Shown piece by piece: positions 22,870 through 31,781 of a stretch of DNA of 64,000 bases (position 1 is its first letter; every line of letters starts with the position of its first letter). Below the pieces are notes generated by a model. It was not told the origin of the DNA. It saw nothing but the letters and a program-made list of their open reading frames with translations, and did no database searches. Origin of the DNA: Rhynchopus euleeides (lineage: Eukaryota > Euglenozoa > Diplonemea > Diplonemida > Diplonemidae); NCBI GenBank assembly GCA_963210315.1, contig OY723321.1, forward strand, positions 186,001-250,000. The letters run 5' to 3'. The translations under genes were made by a program, and so were the position numbers.

Positions 22870-23530
22870 CAGGGGTGGAGCTTGAAATATGGGGTTGCGG
22901 GCTGGATCGGGTCAGATCGGGTCAGCCAATTTTTTCTTATGGGTTCCCCCCCGGTTCGTCTCAGAGATCAGTGCTCGGGCCCAGCCTCCCGCGAGGTACC
23001 GGAACCGATATGCAGCCCCGGACGCGCAAGGACTTGGTTACAAGACAAACACATGCCGTAGGGGGGGTCTGGGAGGCGGAGCTCCCAGCCGCCGGAGGCC
23101 ACGGTAGTGAACATCTGTGACTTGCGGGCGTACGGATTCTGTGTGAGTTGGCTGCGTCCTCCTGAGGATACTGAGATTCCCTGATGTAAAGGGCTTGGGT
23201 ACAAGGCAGGCACATGCCACAGGGGGGTCTGGGGGGCGGAGCCCCCCAGCCACCGGAGGCCACGGTAGTAAACGTCTGTTGCACGGTACGGGTTGGGCAG
23301 CTTCATTTGTCCTCTATTGTGACTGTTTGAGGCCTGTGCTCATGTCGCTGGGGTCACTTTGCTCACGAAACGCCTCCTGGTCACCTTGAGGCCCCAAGGC
23401 GAGGAGCCAACTTTTCCGGTTTCCCGAAAATCTATATTTTTTTTTCTTTTTACCCCTGACCTGATTTTTTGTGAGGGCCTGCAGAAAATCAGGTCAGCTG
23501 ACCCGAAAAAACCCCCAAGCTCCACCCCTG
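22870..23530. mobile_element. Nested hAT-like element, 661 bp, 8-bp target duplication
   Basis: Perfect 15-bp terminal inverted repeats, CAGGGGTGGAGCTTG / CAAGCTCCACCCCTG. The perfect 8-bp direct repeat TCATCCAG lies at 22862-22869 and 23531-23538. It carries the CCTCCGGCGG module and GGTCAGNTGACC-like words near the ends. It has no coding capacity. It interrupts a reading frame of the surrounding transposon. Element plus one duplication is 669 bp, a multiple of three. Confidence 0.92.
23057..23275. repeat. Dispersed CCTCCGGCGGCTGGGG module, copy 3
   Basis: Two units (about 23060-23111 and 23221-23272) inside the nested hAT-like element, same orientation as the 20-kb copy. The left unit has drifted (GGGAGGCGGAGCTCCCAGCC), while the right keeps the canonical GGGGGGCGGAGCCCCCC palindrome. 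Confidence 0.75.
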
Positions 23531-23754
23531 TCATCCAGTACCCTGATCAGCCGCATGGCGAGCCCCTTGCAGTCATGGAGTGCTGGGGTGACGTAGCGGG
23601 CATTGGGAAGCACACCTGCCAAGAGGGAGGGGTAGCCAGCCTCTTTCATCTCAGAGAGAGTCAGGTGCGGGTATCGATGCACCTGTTGATACCAGCGTTC
23701 TTCTGGGATGTCGCACAGTGAGCATCGGTGCCCTCGCCCCCCGCATCGCCTCAT
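23531..23754 (-). pseudogene. Upstream half of a transposon coding frame split by a hAT insertion
   Basis: Minus-strand frame from about 23754. It contains a Cys pair (HRCSLCDIP) and the segment PALHDCKGLAMRLIRVLD just before the hAT junction. Without the insertion the frame would continue for about 15 codons to a TGA at 22818-22816, immediately followed in frame by the 288-residue ORF. The frame phase is preserved across the insertion. The gene is thus broken at least once (hAT) and possibly twice (TGA). No family assigned; a role in transposition is inferred from location only. Confidence 0.5.
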
Positions 23755-23772
23755 TGTTGCCCACTGCTGATC

Positions 23773-23870
23773 TATACTCCCGCTAGCGGGAGTTGGACTC
23801 CCCCTAGTTGAGACTCCCGAAAAGGGTTAAACCCGGTAGTGGTACCCTACCCCCGCTGGAGTCCACCGTG
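23773..23870. repeat. Extra partial right end of the CACGGTGG family
   Basis: Same sequence and orientation as 24582-24673 (ACTCCCGCTAGCGGGAGTTGG through to GGAGTCCACCGTG) but lacking the inner ~90 bp. It is followed by CA, not TA. It could be the remnant of another copy or an internal duplication. Confidence 0.7.
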
Positions 23871-24019
23871 CAAGGCCGGATCAGCCCACGGGTGGGTTTG
23901 AGGAAGAAATCTGGGGGGGCAAATTTTGCTGCGACTTCCGGTTTCACCCGGCCGAACTCCAGCATCTATCCAGACCCACGGTGCCAAGCCGTTCGCCCGT
24001 GTCGCGATCATTCGCGGCT

Positions 24020-24400
24020 TCAGGCTGCCCCCGACGACACGTTTGTATCCTGCACCTTGCCATACTTCGCCTCCACCTTGTATATGACGGAGAGCGCCCT
24101 CCTTCCGCATCGTTGCGACTTCCCTGACAGCGAACTTATCCATGTCAGGGAAGACATGGCGATGATTGCGTTGGCCACCTGGGTGCTGTGCTTGTGGAGC
24201 TCCTTGCTCAACACCGTTGCTAGGAGCCTTCTAATGGATCCCAGTGTCAGCACACTGCCCCCTTTTTTAACAGGGAAGGCCGTGCAAAAATCATGCACAA
24301 TGTTCGTCGCCTCCGCAGCCTCGGGACTCTCTGCGCTCTTGTTCTTCTTAATCGACTTTGCCGCCGGCTTCGCTGCCGGCTTCGTTGTCGTCTTCCCCAT
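24020..24400 (-). CDS. Small basic protein with lysine/alanine tail, inside transposon
   Basis: The ORF is 126 residues from ATG 24400. The N-terminal 25 residues are a KPAAKPAAKSIKKNK-type basic tail like those of histone H1 or HU-like proteins. The rest is predicted helical with hydrophobic periodicity (SIRRLLATVLSKELHK ... VANAIIAMSSL). The helix spacing vaguely suggests a histone-fold or DNA-binding helical domain, but I cannot assign it. It lies between the transposon's partial and true right ends. It could be an accessory DNA-binding protein of the element, or a host gene captured by it. Confidence 0.45.
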   Translation of the reverse strand: MGKTTTKPAAKPAAKSIKKNKSAESPEAAEATNIVHDFCTAFPVKKGGSVLTLGSIRRLLATVLSKELHKHSTQVANAIIAMSSLTWISSLSGKSQRCGRRALSVIYKVEAKYGKVQDTNVSSGAA

Positions 24401-24859
24401 TTTTGTGAATCAGGTCTGCGAGCTGGGATGGGTGGAAACGTCCGTTTCGTTTGGTGTGGCTGTACTTCAGTGACGAGTGCCACATTGCATAGGTATCATG
24501 GGAAAAATGAGTGAAAATAGGTGAAAAGACTCCCGCTAGGGGGAGTCAGACTCCCCCTAGCGGGAGTATAGACTCCCGCTAGCGGGTGTCTATACTCCCG
24601 CTAGCGGGAGTTGGACTCCCCCTAGTTGAGACTCCCGAAAAGGGTTACCCTACCCCCGCTGGAGTCCACCGTGTATACTAGGGATGGGTTTCAAGCATGA
24701 AACCAAGGGTGGTGTGTGGGGACACCGAGGGGGGATGATTTGGTGTGTGAATGTGGCAATAATTAGGTGGTGCCCCTGACGACCCCATATTGCGTAGTTT
24801 GTGCGTAGTGAAAAGGGGGGGGGGTCTCATTTTTTGATTTACTCAGCCATTCTCTGTCT

Positions 24860-25066
24860 CTATGCCGGGACCCCAAACTCAAGGAGTTCTTGCTGTTCCG
24901 GGGTCAGTGAGGGTGCAGGCGCTTCAGGTGCTGCAGGTGCTGCAGGTTCTTCAGGTGCTGCAGCGCTGGCAGCCTTCGGTGCGGGTTTCGACGCAGTCTT
25001 TGCAGGTCTCTTTGGGGGTGCCCTTTGGCGCGGTGCCTGCTTCAGCTCGTCGGGTGGAAGCATCAA
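24860..25066 (-). CDS. Ala/Pro/Lys-rich ORF inside candidate transposon
   Basis: 68 codons from ATG 25066. The composition is KRPAKTASKPAPKAAS followed by Ala/Pro/Glu repeats, and it ends EQQELLEFGVPA. Immediately upstream a ~45-bp tandem duplication repeats the PEELKQAP/PDELKQAP coding words. It may be a second exon with the ORF at 25147-25464, but I found no phase-compatible splice pair. The lysine/alanine tail resembles that of the ORF at 24020-24400. Confidence 0.35.
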   Translation of the reverse strand: MMLPPDELKQAPRQRAPPKRPAKTASKPAPKAASAAAPEEPAAPAAPEAPAPSLTPEQQELLEFGVPA

Positions 25067-25146
25067 CGCATCATTAAGCGGTGCCTGCTTCAGCTCCTCC
25101 GGGTGGAAGCGTCAACGCATCATTAAGGAAGAAGGAAGCACAGTTG

Positions 25147-25464
25147 CTACGCTTTTTTGCAGCTGCAGGAAACGACACCATACCCAACAACAATCCCCAG
25201 ACCGTCGAGGGAGAGTGGGCGCCTGGATCCCGTGACACAGATCTCTAGTGCCGTTGTGATCCCCTCGGATAACGTCTCCTGGACGTTGTCAGCGGAGGTT
25301 GCCTGTGTGGCGGTGACCTCCGTATACCCCGCGGGATCCAGTGCCAGTAGCGCCTTCTTCAGCTTTTCGTCGACCCCTCGGCCGACGCTCTCCTTGATGT
25401 CAAGGGCCACCTTCAGGGTGGCACCTCGCAGCGCCCTGAAGGCTGTGATCGTATCATCATTCAC
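25147..25464 (-). CDS. 105-residue ORF inside candidate transposon, unknown
   Basis: From ATG 25464 (MNDDTITAFRALRGATLKVA). It looks helical, with DIKESVGRGVDEKLKKALLA, and has a protein-like composition. A GTATGG donor-like site is present near its 3' end (about 25183), so the last ~12 codons may be intronic. No family recognised. Confidence 0.35.
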   Translation of the reverse strand: MNDDTITAFRALRGATLKVALDIKESVGRGVDEKLKKALLALDPAGYTEVTATQATSADNVQETLSEGITTALEICVTGSRRPLSLDGLGIVVGYGVVSCSCKKA

Positions 25465-25845
25465 AATCTCGAGGGTGTTCTACGCGGCTCCTGGAACTCA
25501 CTTCCTTCTCAGGTGTTTCTGGGCATGGGGCAACCTTGCCCAGGTGTTTCTGGAGTCCCGCCCCACATGTCGTGCGTTCTTTCGTACGGTGTATAGTGAG
25601 TTCTGGCAATAATTTTTTGCTCGGTCAGCGCAGTGCCTCCAGTCCTGTCTCAGTAGCCACACAGAAAGGGGGACCAAAAAAAACTGGGGGGGGACCAAAA
25701 AGCGAGACCCCCCCCCCAGATTGCGTAGTTTGTGCGTAGTGAAAAAGGGGTAAATCAGGGGCACCAATTAGGAGCTTTTTTTTGTAGATTAAGGGCAAAG
25801 CAAAACAGGGAAACAAAACGGGCACCGGAAGGGCTCCAGGCGGGG

Positions 25846-26595
25846 CTAGCACAAGACGCACCCCGCGACGCGCGGGTCGTGCCCCCCATGGGCGATGGTG
25901 TGGAGGCCGTGCCTGCGCAGCAGGTCATCCTCCCCCTTGCGCTGCTCAGCGTATGCCGCACGGCAGCGGGGATCTCTCTGCATTGCTGCGCTCGCATGGC
26001 TGAATGCGTCGCTGCGGTTGACGATAGCCTTGCAGACGATGTCGCAGTCATCCCTGAGGTCATCGCTTGCATGCTCAAGGTAGAGACCGTCCCACGCGAG
26101 GAACTTCATGATGACCTCCCTGTTGCTCCGGACCTGATAGCTGAAAATAGGAAGGAGATGTGTGTCGTGGATCCACATCAACAGCCCGGCATCGACAAGG
26201 CGGATGGCGAAGTCGCTATCGTCGAGCAGTCTCTCGCTGACGTGGTTGAGTGTGGCGCTGTTGCGGCAGCAGGCGGCGAGCATCACCTCCTCGTCGTCGT
26301 AGGACCACGGAGGGAGGTCGACCCTCTGCCAGTCGTGCAGCGCGCGGAGCAGGCGTGCGTTGCTCAGCAGCACGTCGATGCGGCACCCCGCCTCCACCGC
26401 CGACCCCCCGACATCCGCCTCGGGGAAGGCGGTGTCGACCTGCACGTCGCCCACCCGCAGCACGATGTCATCCTCGTCCCACCCGAAGGTGTCGGAGGCG
26501 GCTTTGACCAGGCCCCCAACTGTGGCCAGCCCCCCGTCTCCCACCAGCACCTCATTCTCCTTCCCCGTGGAGGCATCCACCAGGCTGGCATCCAT
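25846..26595 (-). CDS. DUF4116 repeat protein with N-terminal ubiquitin-like region
   Basis: 249 residues from ATG 26595. I chose this start because the upstream extension to 26757 reads through low-complexity CA/TA-rich leader sequence. Two or more DUF4116-type units are visible: DDEEVMLAACCRNSATLNHV-SERLLDD, and NREVIMKFLAWDG-L-YLEHASDDLRDD followed by DIVCKAIVNRSDAF. Each has the family's 'D-EVVL-AV--NG-AL--AS--LR-D' layout. The first ~75 residues (VGDGGLATVGGLVK ... LRVGDVQVD ... GCRIDVLL) resemble a ubiquitin-like beta-grasp. The function of DUF4116 is unknown; it is common in some protists, giant viruses and bacteria. The ORF ends with four codons of CVLC. Confidence 0.8.
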   Translation of the reverse strand: MDASLVDASTGKENEVLVGDGGLATVGGLVKAASDTFGWDEDDIVLRVGDVQVDTAFPEADVGGSAVEAGCRIDVLLSNARLLRALHDWQRVDLPPWSYDDEEVMLAACCRNSATLNHVSERLLDDSDFAIRLVDAGLLMWIHDTHLLPIFSYQVRSNREVIMKFLAWDGLYLEHASDDLRDDCDIVCKAIVNRSDAFSHASAAMQRDPRCRAAYAEQRKGEDDLLRRHGLHTIAHGGHDPRVAGCVLC

Positions 26596-27696
26596 GTTTT
26601 GAAGATGCTGGGGAGTGGGGTGTTGTGGGTATATATGTGTGTGTGTAAGACCTGCAGGGGGATGAATGAAGAGAATGCGATGTTTGATAAGTGGGGGCGA
26701 GAGAGACGGGGCCCGATTATGGCCTACATATACGTATACTCTAATGACTCTGCACACCGAGAGTGGGGGGGGGGGGTTTCTGCATCGGCAGAACTGAAAA
26801 AAGTCGCGTCACTTTCCTACTCTGCCGCATTGCGCCCTGCATTCTGCGAGATAGAACAGAGGAAGAGAAACAGAGGAGGACGGGCATCAACACAGAGGCT
26901 AGAAGGATCCTGCGCAGCCCATGTGGGGGCGGGGGGGAGGGTGAAGGGCAGGGCACCCGGCACCTCTTCCTGTGGCGGTGGTGCGGCGTTACCCCCACCA
27001 CCCCTGCAGCCCCTCCCCCCCACCGAGAAAACCATGGCGGGTCGTTTCGCTTCCGCGCACGCCAGGTGTGTATGCATGTTTTTTTTCTGCGGGGTAAAAA
27101 TACAGGACATCTGCGCCTTGCCCAGACGCCCCCCCCAATGAGACAGGGATAGGAAAAAAAGGCTTTTGCGCGGGAAGCATCGTTATACTCACCACCCCCT
27201 ACCCCACCCACTTTGCGAGAAGGTGCTGAGAGTTTTGCCTTTGCCTTCACTCTCGACAATCAAGCCCCCCACCGTCCCCCCCTTTTCAACATCAGCAGCG
27301 CCCCCCCGATGCCCCCGCCTACCGGACGCAGCAAGAGATGTGCCGTTGAGGCGAACACTCTGTTGAAACACCACATCAAAACCATGACGTGTGTATGTCT
27401 GCTGATGCTTTGTGTATGGCACACCACCACCCACCCGGGCCTTCAAAACCCACGGAACCTGGGGAGAGGGCAAGGCGTTTTCCCCCCTGTGTCCTCACTG
27501 CTGGCTCTGGCATTTTTAAGAACGGCATGAGGCGATGGCACGGTACGGCCAGAAAAACCCGACGCAACAGCCCCTCCTCTCTCGCCAGGGATACTACGAA
27601 CACCATCCACAAAGCGTTCAGCGAACCGCGCCGTTTCCTTCTGCTTCACGTTTCACTGAGGGGAGTGTGAGACACGAGACGACACACAGCTCAGCA
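26596..27696. other. Spacer upstream of the DUF4116 gene
   Basis: Contains a GT/AT-rich stretch just upstream of the DUF4116 start (ATATATGTGTGTGTG around 26630) and a G run at 26765-26775. No coding region supported. Confidence 0.5.
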
Positions 27697-30600
27697 TCAA
27701 GCCGCCTTCCCCCAACCCCAGAGGCCCCACCCTGCAGCGGGGGCAGCCTGCTCCGCCTGCACATCCCCTTGCGCTGCACCCGCCTTCTCCTGGGGCACGG
27801 ACGGCTTCTTCCCGAGGGCCTCCTCCACCGGCCCCACCGCGCCATCCGCACACGAGATGCGGATGGTGTAGCCGTCACCGCCACCGCCACCGCTTCCCGG
27901 AATCCGCTTCGCCATAACGGTGTGACGCTGCGACTCAGAGTCATACTCCACCGAGTCTGCGTAGAAGCCCGAGAGCCCCACCGCCAGCCCCCCGAGGTAG
28001 CGCGCAATAGGGCGGAGGGTGCGGCTCTCCTGGCAGAGTGTGGAGGGGAGGCGCACCGACCCCGTCGGGCCTTCGCTGTTTTTACCGACACCGCCGCACT
28101 CCCCACAGCCGACTTCAAAGTCTGCAGAGATGGCGGCGCTCTGCCGCGGGGGCGCGGGGGCCAGCTCGCCACACCCCAGCACCGCAGACCCACACAGCCT
28201 GAGCGATATGGCAGTGCTGTGCTGCACCCCGCCTGCCCACCTCTTGCCGTCCCGCTCGGCGCCCCTCAGGCAGAGCAGCGCAGCGCCCCCCTCGTGCCTC
28301 TTCGGCACACCCAGCAGCAGGACAGGCGTCTCCTGCCTGGAGGAGCTGCTGGGCAGGCCGGAGCTCAGCACCTCATTCAGCGTGTAGCGCGATTCGGAAG
28401 CCTGGGGGGCGGCCGCAACCTGGCCCAGGTGGGAGAGTGCCGGCGCCCCTGGGGGCCCCTCTGGGGCCCGCCTGGAGTTGGGTGTGGCGGGGAGGGGGAG
28501 TTGGAGCAGCCGCACGATGTCTGCCCCACGCACAGCGAGGGAGAAGGTTTGGTGGTCGAAGCCAAAGGAGAGGATGCCGGAGGGAGTGGCGCGGGACACG
28601 GCGCCCGAGGCGGGGGGTGGGCAGGCGTCAGAGAGAGCGTCGCACCGCAGCACCACGGCACGCGCGGCGGGGACCAGGCCTGAGCCGCGTTGGATAACCG
28701 CGAGGTGGCTCCCCGTCGGGGAGAAGAGCAACCCCGAGATGTCCGCCTCTGGAGGTGGCCCGTCCGCGTCGCCAAACCCAGATGCTGTGTGCGCCTCAGC
28801 AGCAGAAGGGGCGGCAGCGGCAGGGGTTGGGGCGGGCACCTCCGCCGCAGGGATAGTGAAGCTGTCCAGCGCCTCGCGGAAGCACTCCGGAGGTGGTGGG
28901 GGTGTGTCGGCGGAGGAGGAGGGAGTGGTGGTGGACAGGGCAGCGTCACGCGACCCTCCGAAGCACTTCAGGGTAAAGCCGCCGGAGGCGGATGGGAGGG
29001 AGGTTGCGAGCAGCAGGAAGCTGCGGTGTGGCCCAGCTCCACCGCCTCCTCCGCTCCGGACAGCAAACGATGCGGCGAGGAAGCCTGGCGTGGGGTCTGC
29101 CGGATGGGGAGCCACCGCGCGGCACACCACCTCGGGCGGCTGGGACCCCCGGGCGGCGAAATGGAGTGTGAAGACCGCCACGGTGGTGCACACCAGGAGG
29201 CAGCTCCCGCGCGCCTCCATCGACACGACCCGCATGGGGCGTGCCCCGGATGCCACCGCCCCCCGCAGCGCGCTGTTCCCCTCCGGGGGGATGTGGTCGA
29301 GCAGGTCGATCGACGCGCCGGGCTCCGCTGCCCGAGGCAGATCCTCCTCTGCTGCAGCCGTTGCGGCCGTGGGCGGTGTGGCAGGGCTTGGCGCAGGGGC
29401 CGCCCCGCCGAACCTGGGGCGGAGCGCGGAGTGCAGCTCCGGGACGTGGAAGGCATGCAGGGTGCGGGCGGAGGGGTGTGGAGGGATGCTGGGAGGAGCC
29501 CCCCTCTCCTCCTCCGCCGCCGCCGGCGGAGGAGGCGGCGCCACAGCTGCGACAACCCACGGTGCCCCCGGAACTGCGGCGACGCTCTGCAGAGGCTTTC
29601 CGACGAAGAGATCTGCAGCCTGCACGCAGGTCTGGGCTTGCTTGAGGAACACGCGGTATACCGCAAGCCCCTGCGCTGCCCACACACACACCGTGCCCCC
29701 TTCAGCGCAGTATGACACCCCTCTGTGCAGCGCACCGGGCTGAACCGCGGCGGGCATCGCCTTCACCACCTCAAAAGGGACATCACGCAGGGCACGCTGG
29801 GTCCCCCCAATACCAACGGCGCCCCCACTGCTGCTGCTGCTGATGCCGAAAAGCGCAGCCGAGACGGAGGAGAGCGTGAGGGAGGTTCTGGTGATGTCGC
29901 TGGAGGGGTCGCGGCGGAAGCAGGTGAGGGGGGGCCCGCGCTGCGACGGTCCGGGGGAGGAGGCGTCGTCGCCGTCGTCGGGCTGCGCGGAGGAGGGGTC
30001 GGCGGGCCGCGGGGCGTGGTGCTGCGGTGTGTCGAGGCAGCTGCCGCGGCGCGACCCGCGCACGATGGAGGTGATGCGGCTCTGCTCCCTCACGAGCACC
30101 GTGTGGTGTGCCGCGGATTCCTCCTCGCAGATGCGGCGGCGGGACGCCTCCTCCGCCTGCAGGAGAGTCGGGTGCTGCTCCACCCCCATGCGTGCGCACG
30201 CCCTCCACCATGCGGTGCGCCTGAAGGCGTCGAAGTCACACTTCCCTGATATCATGTCCCCCGCGGAGACCAGCAGCTCCACAGGGATGCGCTGCTGCGC
30301 AGCACGGCGTGCCTCGCAGAGCAGCAGGAGGGCGTGCCCCAGGACACGGATGTATTTGCAGCGCTCCCCACTCCCCTCGTAGTCTGTCACGCAGAGGTGG
30401 ATGTCGGCGAGCCGCACGTTGCACTGTGTCAGGTTGGGGCTGAAGGGGGACCCCCCAGCCGGAGCAGGGGAGGCGTTGGACACCACAAGCGATGCGACGG
30501 TGAGAGAGGTGTGGGCGACGATGTGGTCTGCAGACCAACGCGTCACGGCGTCGTAGCACTCCATGCACCTTGTGGTGAAGGCCATCAGTTCGTCCTCCGA

Positions 30601-31188
30601 AGGGAAGAGTGTGGCGCCCCGCTCGAAGTAGGGGTGGTTGACGAAGAAGACAGCCCGCCCCTCGCTTGGCTTCCGGTAGTCTCGGAGGAAGATCTGCATC
30701 CGCGGGAGGTACGTCACGGGGTTCGTCTCCAAGGTGTAGGCCAGGCTGGCGGGGGGCATGTTGTTCAGGATTTTGATCTCGGCGAAGATGGCTGCCGTCT
30801 GGGTGTCGTCGGCTGCGCTGATGACGCGGCGCCAGCGCCGGTAGCCCAGGGTGTCGACCACCTCGTAGAGGTTGGTCTGATGGCACCTGTGCCCCATGAG
30901 GGTGCCCTCAACCTCCTCACGCACGCTGGCCTTTTGGAGGAGGTCTTTAAATTGGTGCGTCTCAGGCTCCTTCGCAGCATCCGGGACCCTGAAAACACGG
31001 CACGCACCGCATGCCCCGCAGCGGCGGCGGTAATCGCAAGGGCAGTCCCACGGGCACCGCTGCGACACGGCGGCAGCGGCAACCTCCTCCGATGATTTCT
31101 CCTCCTCCGTCAGACCCTCCAGCACCAGCGCGTTAACACGCTTGCATGCCGTGCAGGGCCAGAGGAGGTACGGCATGGCTGTGCCCAC
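27697..31188 (-). CDS. 1,163-residue protein: N-terminal Cys cluster plus propeller-like C-terminal half
   Basis: Single open frame from ATG 31188 (alternative in-frame ATG 31176) to 27697; no intron needed. Residues ~12-63 hold ten or so Cys in CxxC pairs (PCTACK ... CPWDCPCDYRRRCGACGAC), a likely zinc-binding module. Residues ~75-330 are a well-conserved-looking globular segment (YEVVDTLGYRRWRRVISAAD, VFFVNHPYFERGATLFPSED). A Ser/Pro-rich linker follows. The C-terminal half contains WD40/propeller-like strands (LLFSPTGSHLAVIQRG; ILSFGFDHQTFSLAVRG). The protein ends with a Gly/Trp cluster (GWGLWGWGKAA). I do not recognise the family. A scaffold or trafficking role would be guesswork. Confidence 0.75.
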   Translation of the reverse strand: MGTAMPYLLWPCTACKRVNALVLEGLTEEEKSSEEVAAAAVSQRCPWDCPCDYRRRCGACGACRVFRVPDAAKEPETHQFKDLLQKASVREEVEGTLMGHRCHQTNLYEVVDTLGYRRWRRVISAADDTQTAAIFAEIKILNNMPPASLAYTLETNPVTYLPRMQIFLRDYRKPSEGRAVFFVNHPYFERGATLFPSEDELMAFTTRCMECYDAVTRWSADHIVAHTSLTVASLVVSNASPAPAGGSPFSPNLTQCNVRLADIHLCVTDYEGSGERCKYIRVLGHALLLLCEARRAAQQRIPVELLVSAGDMISGKCDFDAFRRTAWWRACARMGVEQHPTLLQAEEASRRRICEEESAAHHTVLVREQSRITSIVRGSRRGSCLDTPQHHAPRPADPSSAQPDDGDDASSPGPSQRGPPLTCFRRDPSSDITRTSLTLSSVSAALFGISSSSSGGAVGIGGTQRALRDVPFEVVKAMPAAVQPGALHRGVSYCAEGGTVCVWAAQGLAVYRVFLKQAQTCVQAADLFVGKPLQSVAAVPGAPWVVAAVAPPPPPAAAEEERGAPPSIPPHPSARTLHAFHVPELHSALRPRFGGAAPAPSPATPPTAATAAAEEDLPRAAEPGASIDLLDHIPPEGNSALRGAVASGARPMRVVSMEARGSCLLVCTTVAVFTLHFAARGSQPPEVVCRAVAPHPADPTPGFLAASFAVRSGGGGGAGPHRSFLLLATSLPSASGGFTLKCFGGSRDAALSTTTPSSSADTPPPPPECFREALDSFTIPAAEVPAPTPAAAAPSAAEAHTASGFGDADGPPPEADISGLLFSPTGSHLAVIQRGSGLVPAARAVVLRCDALSDACPPPASGAVSRATPSGILSFGFDHQTFSLAVRGADIVRLLQLPLPATPNSRRAPEGPPGAPALSHLGQVAAAPQASESRYTLNEVLSSGLPSSSSRQETPVLLLGVPKRHEGGAALLCLRGAERDGKRWAGGVQHSTAISLRLCGSAVLGCGELAPAPPRQSAAISADFEVGCGECGGVGKNSEGPTGSVRLPSTLCQESRTLRPIARYLGGLAVGLSGFYADSVEYDSESQRHTVMAKRIPGSGGGGGDGYTIRISCADGAVGPVEEALGKKPSVPQEKAGAAQGDVQAEQAAPAAGWGLWGWGKAA

Positions 31189-31496
31189 ACCCCACCCACC
31201 TCACGACTGCGACGCAGTGATGCGGGGATGGACGTCCCGTGGAGACGCCGTGGGAGCAAAGGGGTGGAGTGCCTCCCAGCCTAGCTGAAGTGGCGGGGTG
31301 TGGAGGGGGAGGTGGGGTGTGTGTGTGATGCAGAGAGAGCGAGACAGGCAGTGTGTGTGTGTGTGGTGACCACGTTTTGTGTGGGGAGATCCTGCGCGGA
31401 TCATTGCCCACCCCCGCCCACTTCTACGTCACAGCGGAGGCCCCACTCGGGTTAGAGTGTGGGGCCAACTCAGTGCCACTCCGGGGAGTGTGTGTG

Positions 31497-31781
31497 TGTG
31501 TGTGGTTATAAAGTTTTAAGGCGGTGTCGCCCTGCACGGGCAGTAGCACCTCCCCTTCAGTATCGCACTCCCGAAGGATTCCCCAACACGACGTGACACC
31601 GGTTTCGACGCGTACTCTTCGTACCCCTCCCCCCGGCCGCGTCTCTTCAGCGAAGAACCGGGGATAATCGGACCAGGGCTAGCTAAACCCTGGTGGTGTC
31701 ACGGGTGGGGTTGGAGAGGGAGAAAAAGGAAGAAATGAAGTTGCGAAAAAGTCAAACACTGACACGTGAAATCAATAAAAA
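31497..31781 (-). repeat. Terminal direct repeat 1 of the retrozyme-like element
   Basis: On the minus strand it begins TTTTTATTGATTTCACG and ends CCTTAAAACTTTATAACC. Several further potential hairpins are present (for example GCCCTGCACGGGC at 31529-31541). Near-identity with repeat 2 implies a recent insertion or ongoing homogenisation. Confidence 0.9.
31592..31703 (-). ncRNA. Hammerhead ribozyme 1 (type III-like layout)
   Basis: Reading the minus strand: CTGAAGA (31650-31644, consensus CUGANGA), then stem II GACGCG (31643-31638) pairing perfectly over six base pairs with CGCGTC (31612-31607) across a 25-nt loop, then GAAA (31606-31603). The cleavage triplet GTC is at 31673-31671. Stem I (31670-31651) has CGA/TCG next to the core, an internal loop, then CC/GG. 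Stem III pairs CTGG (31676-31673) with CCGG (31602-31599) and, beyond a ~20-nt side hairpin, CGTGACA (31703-31697) with TGTCACG (31598-31592). All invariant core nucleotides are present. The side hairpin competes with the inner stem III, which may regulate cleavage. Confidence 0.78.

Larger units (their letters stand above)
21634..24673. mobile_element. CACGGTGG-ended DNA transposon, 3.0 kb, TA target duplication, with nested hAT
   Basis: Terminal inverted repeats start CACGGTGGACTCCAGC (left 21634, right end 24673) and extend ~150 bp. TA flanks both ends. The subterminal zones are packed with the palindromic word ACTCCCGCTAGCGGGAGT and variants. Inside are three minus-strand coding stretches (24400-24020, 23754-23531, 22815-21949) and a nested hAT-like insertion (22870-23530). 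A second partial right-end copy sits at 23773-23870. Terminal CAC, a 2-bp duplication and subterminal repeats recall the CMC/EnSpm group. That assignment is inference. Confidence 0.75.
24769..25765. mobile_element. Candidate ~1-kb transposon with GGTGCCCCTGA ends
   Basis: Inverted terminal words GGTGCCCCTGA (24769) and TCAGGGGCACC (ending 25765) are flanked by the 7-bp direct repeat AATTAGG (24761-24767 and 25766-25772). Near each end, in the same orientation, is ATTGCGTAGTTTGTGCGTAG (about 24789 and 25720), which is unusual for a simple inverted-repeat transposon. Two minus-strand ORFs lie inside. The short inverted repeat makes this tentative. Confidence 0.45.

Noticed and set aside
25732..27141. 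469-codon plus-strand open frame
   Set aside because: It is antisense to the DUF4116 gene, has no domain motif and its composition is that of a complement frame in GC-rich DNA.
28478..29743. 421-codon plus-strand open frame
   Set aside because: Antisense shadow of the 1,163-residue minus-strand gene, Ala/Gly/Arg-rich with no recognisable domain.
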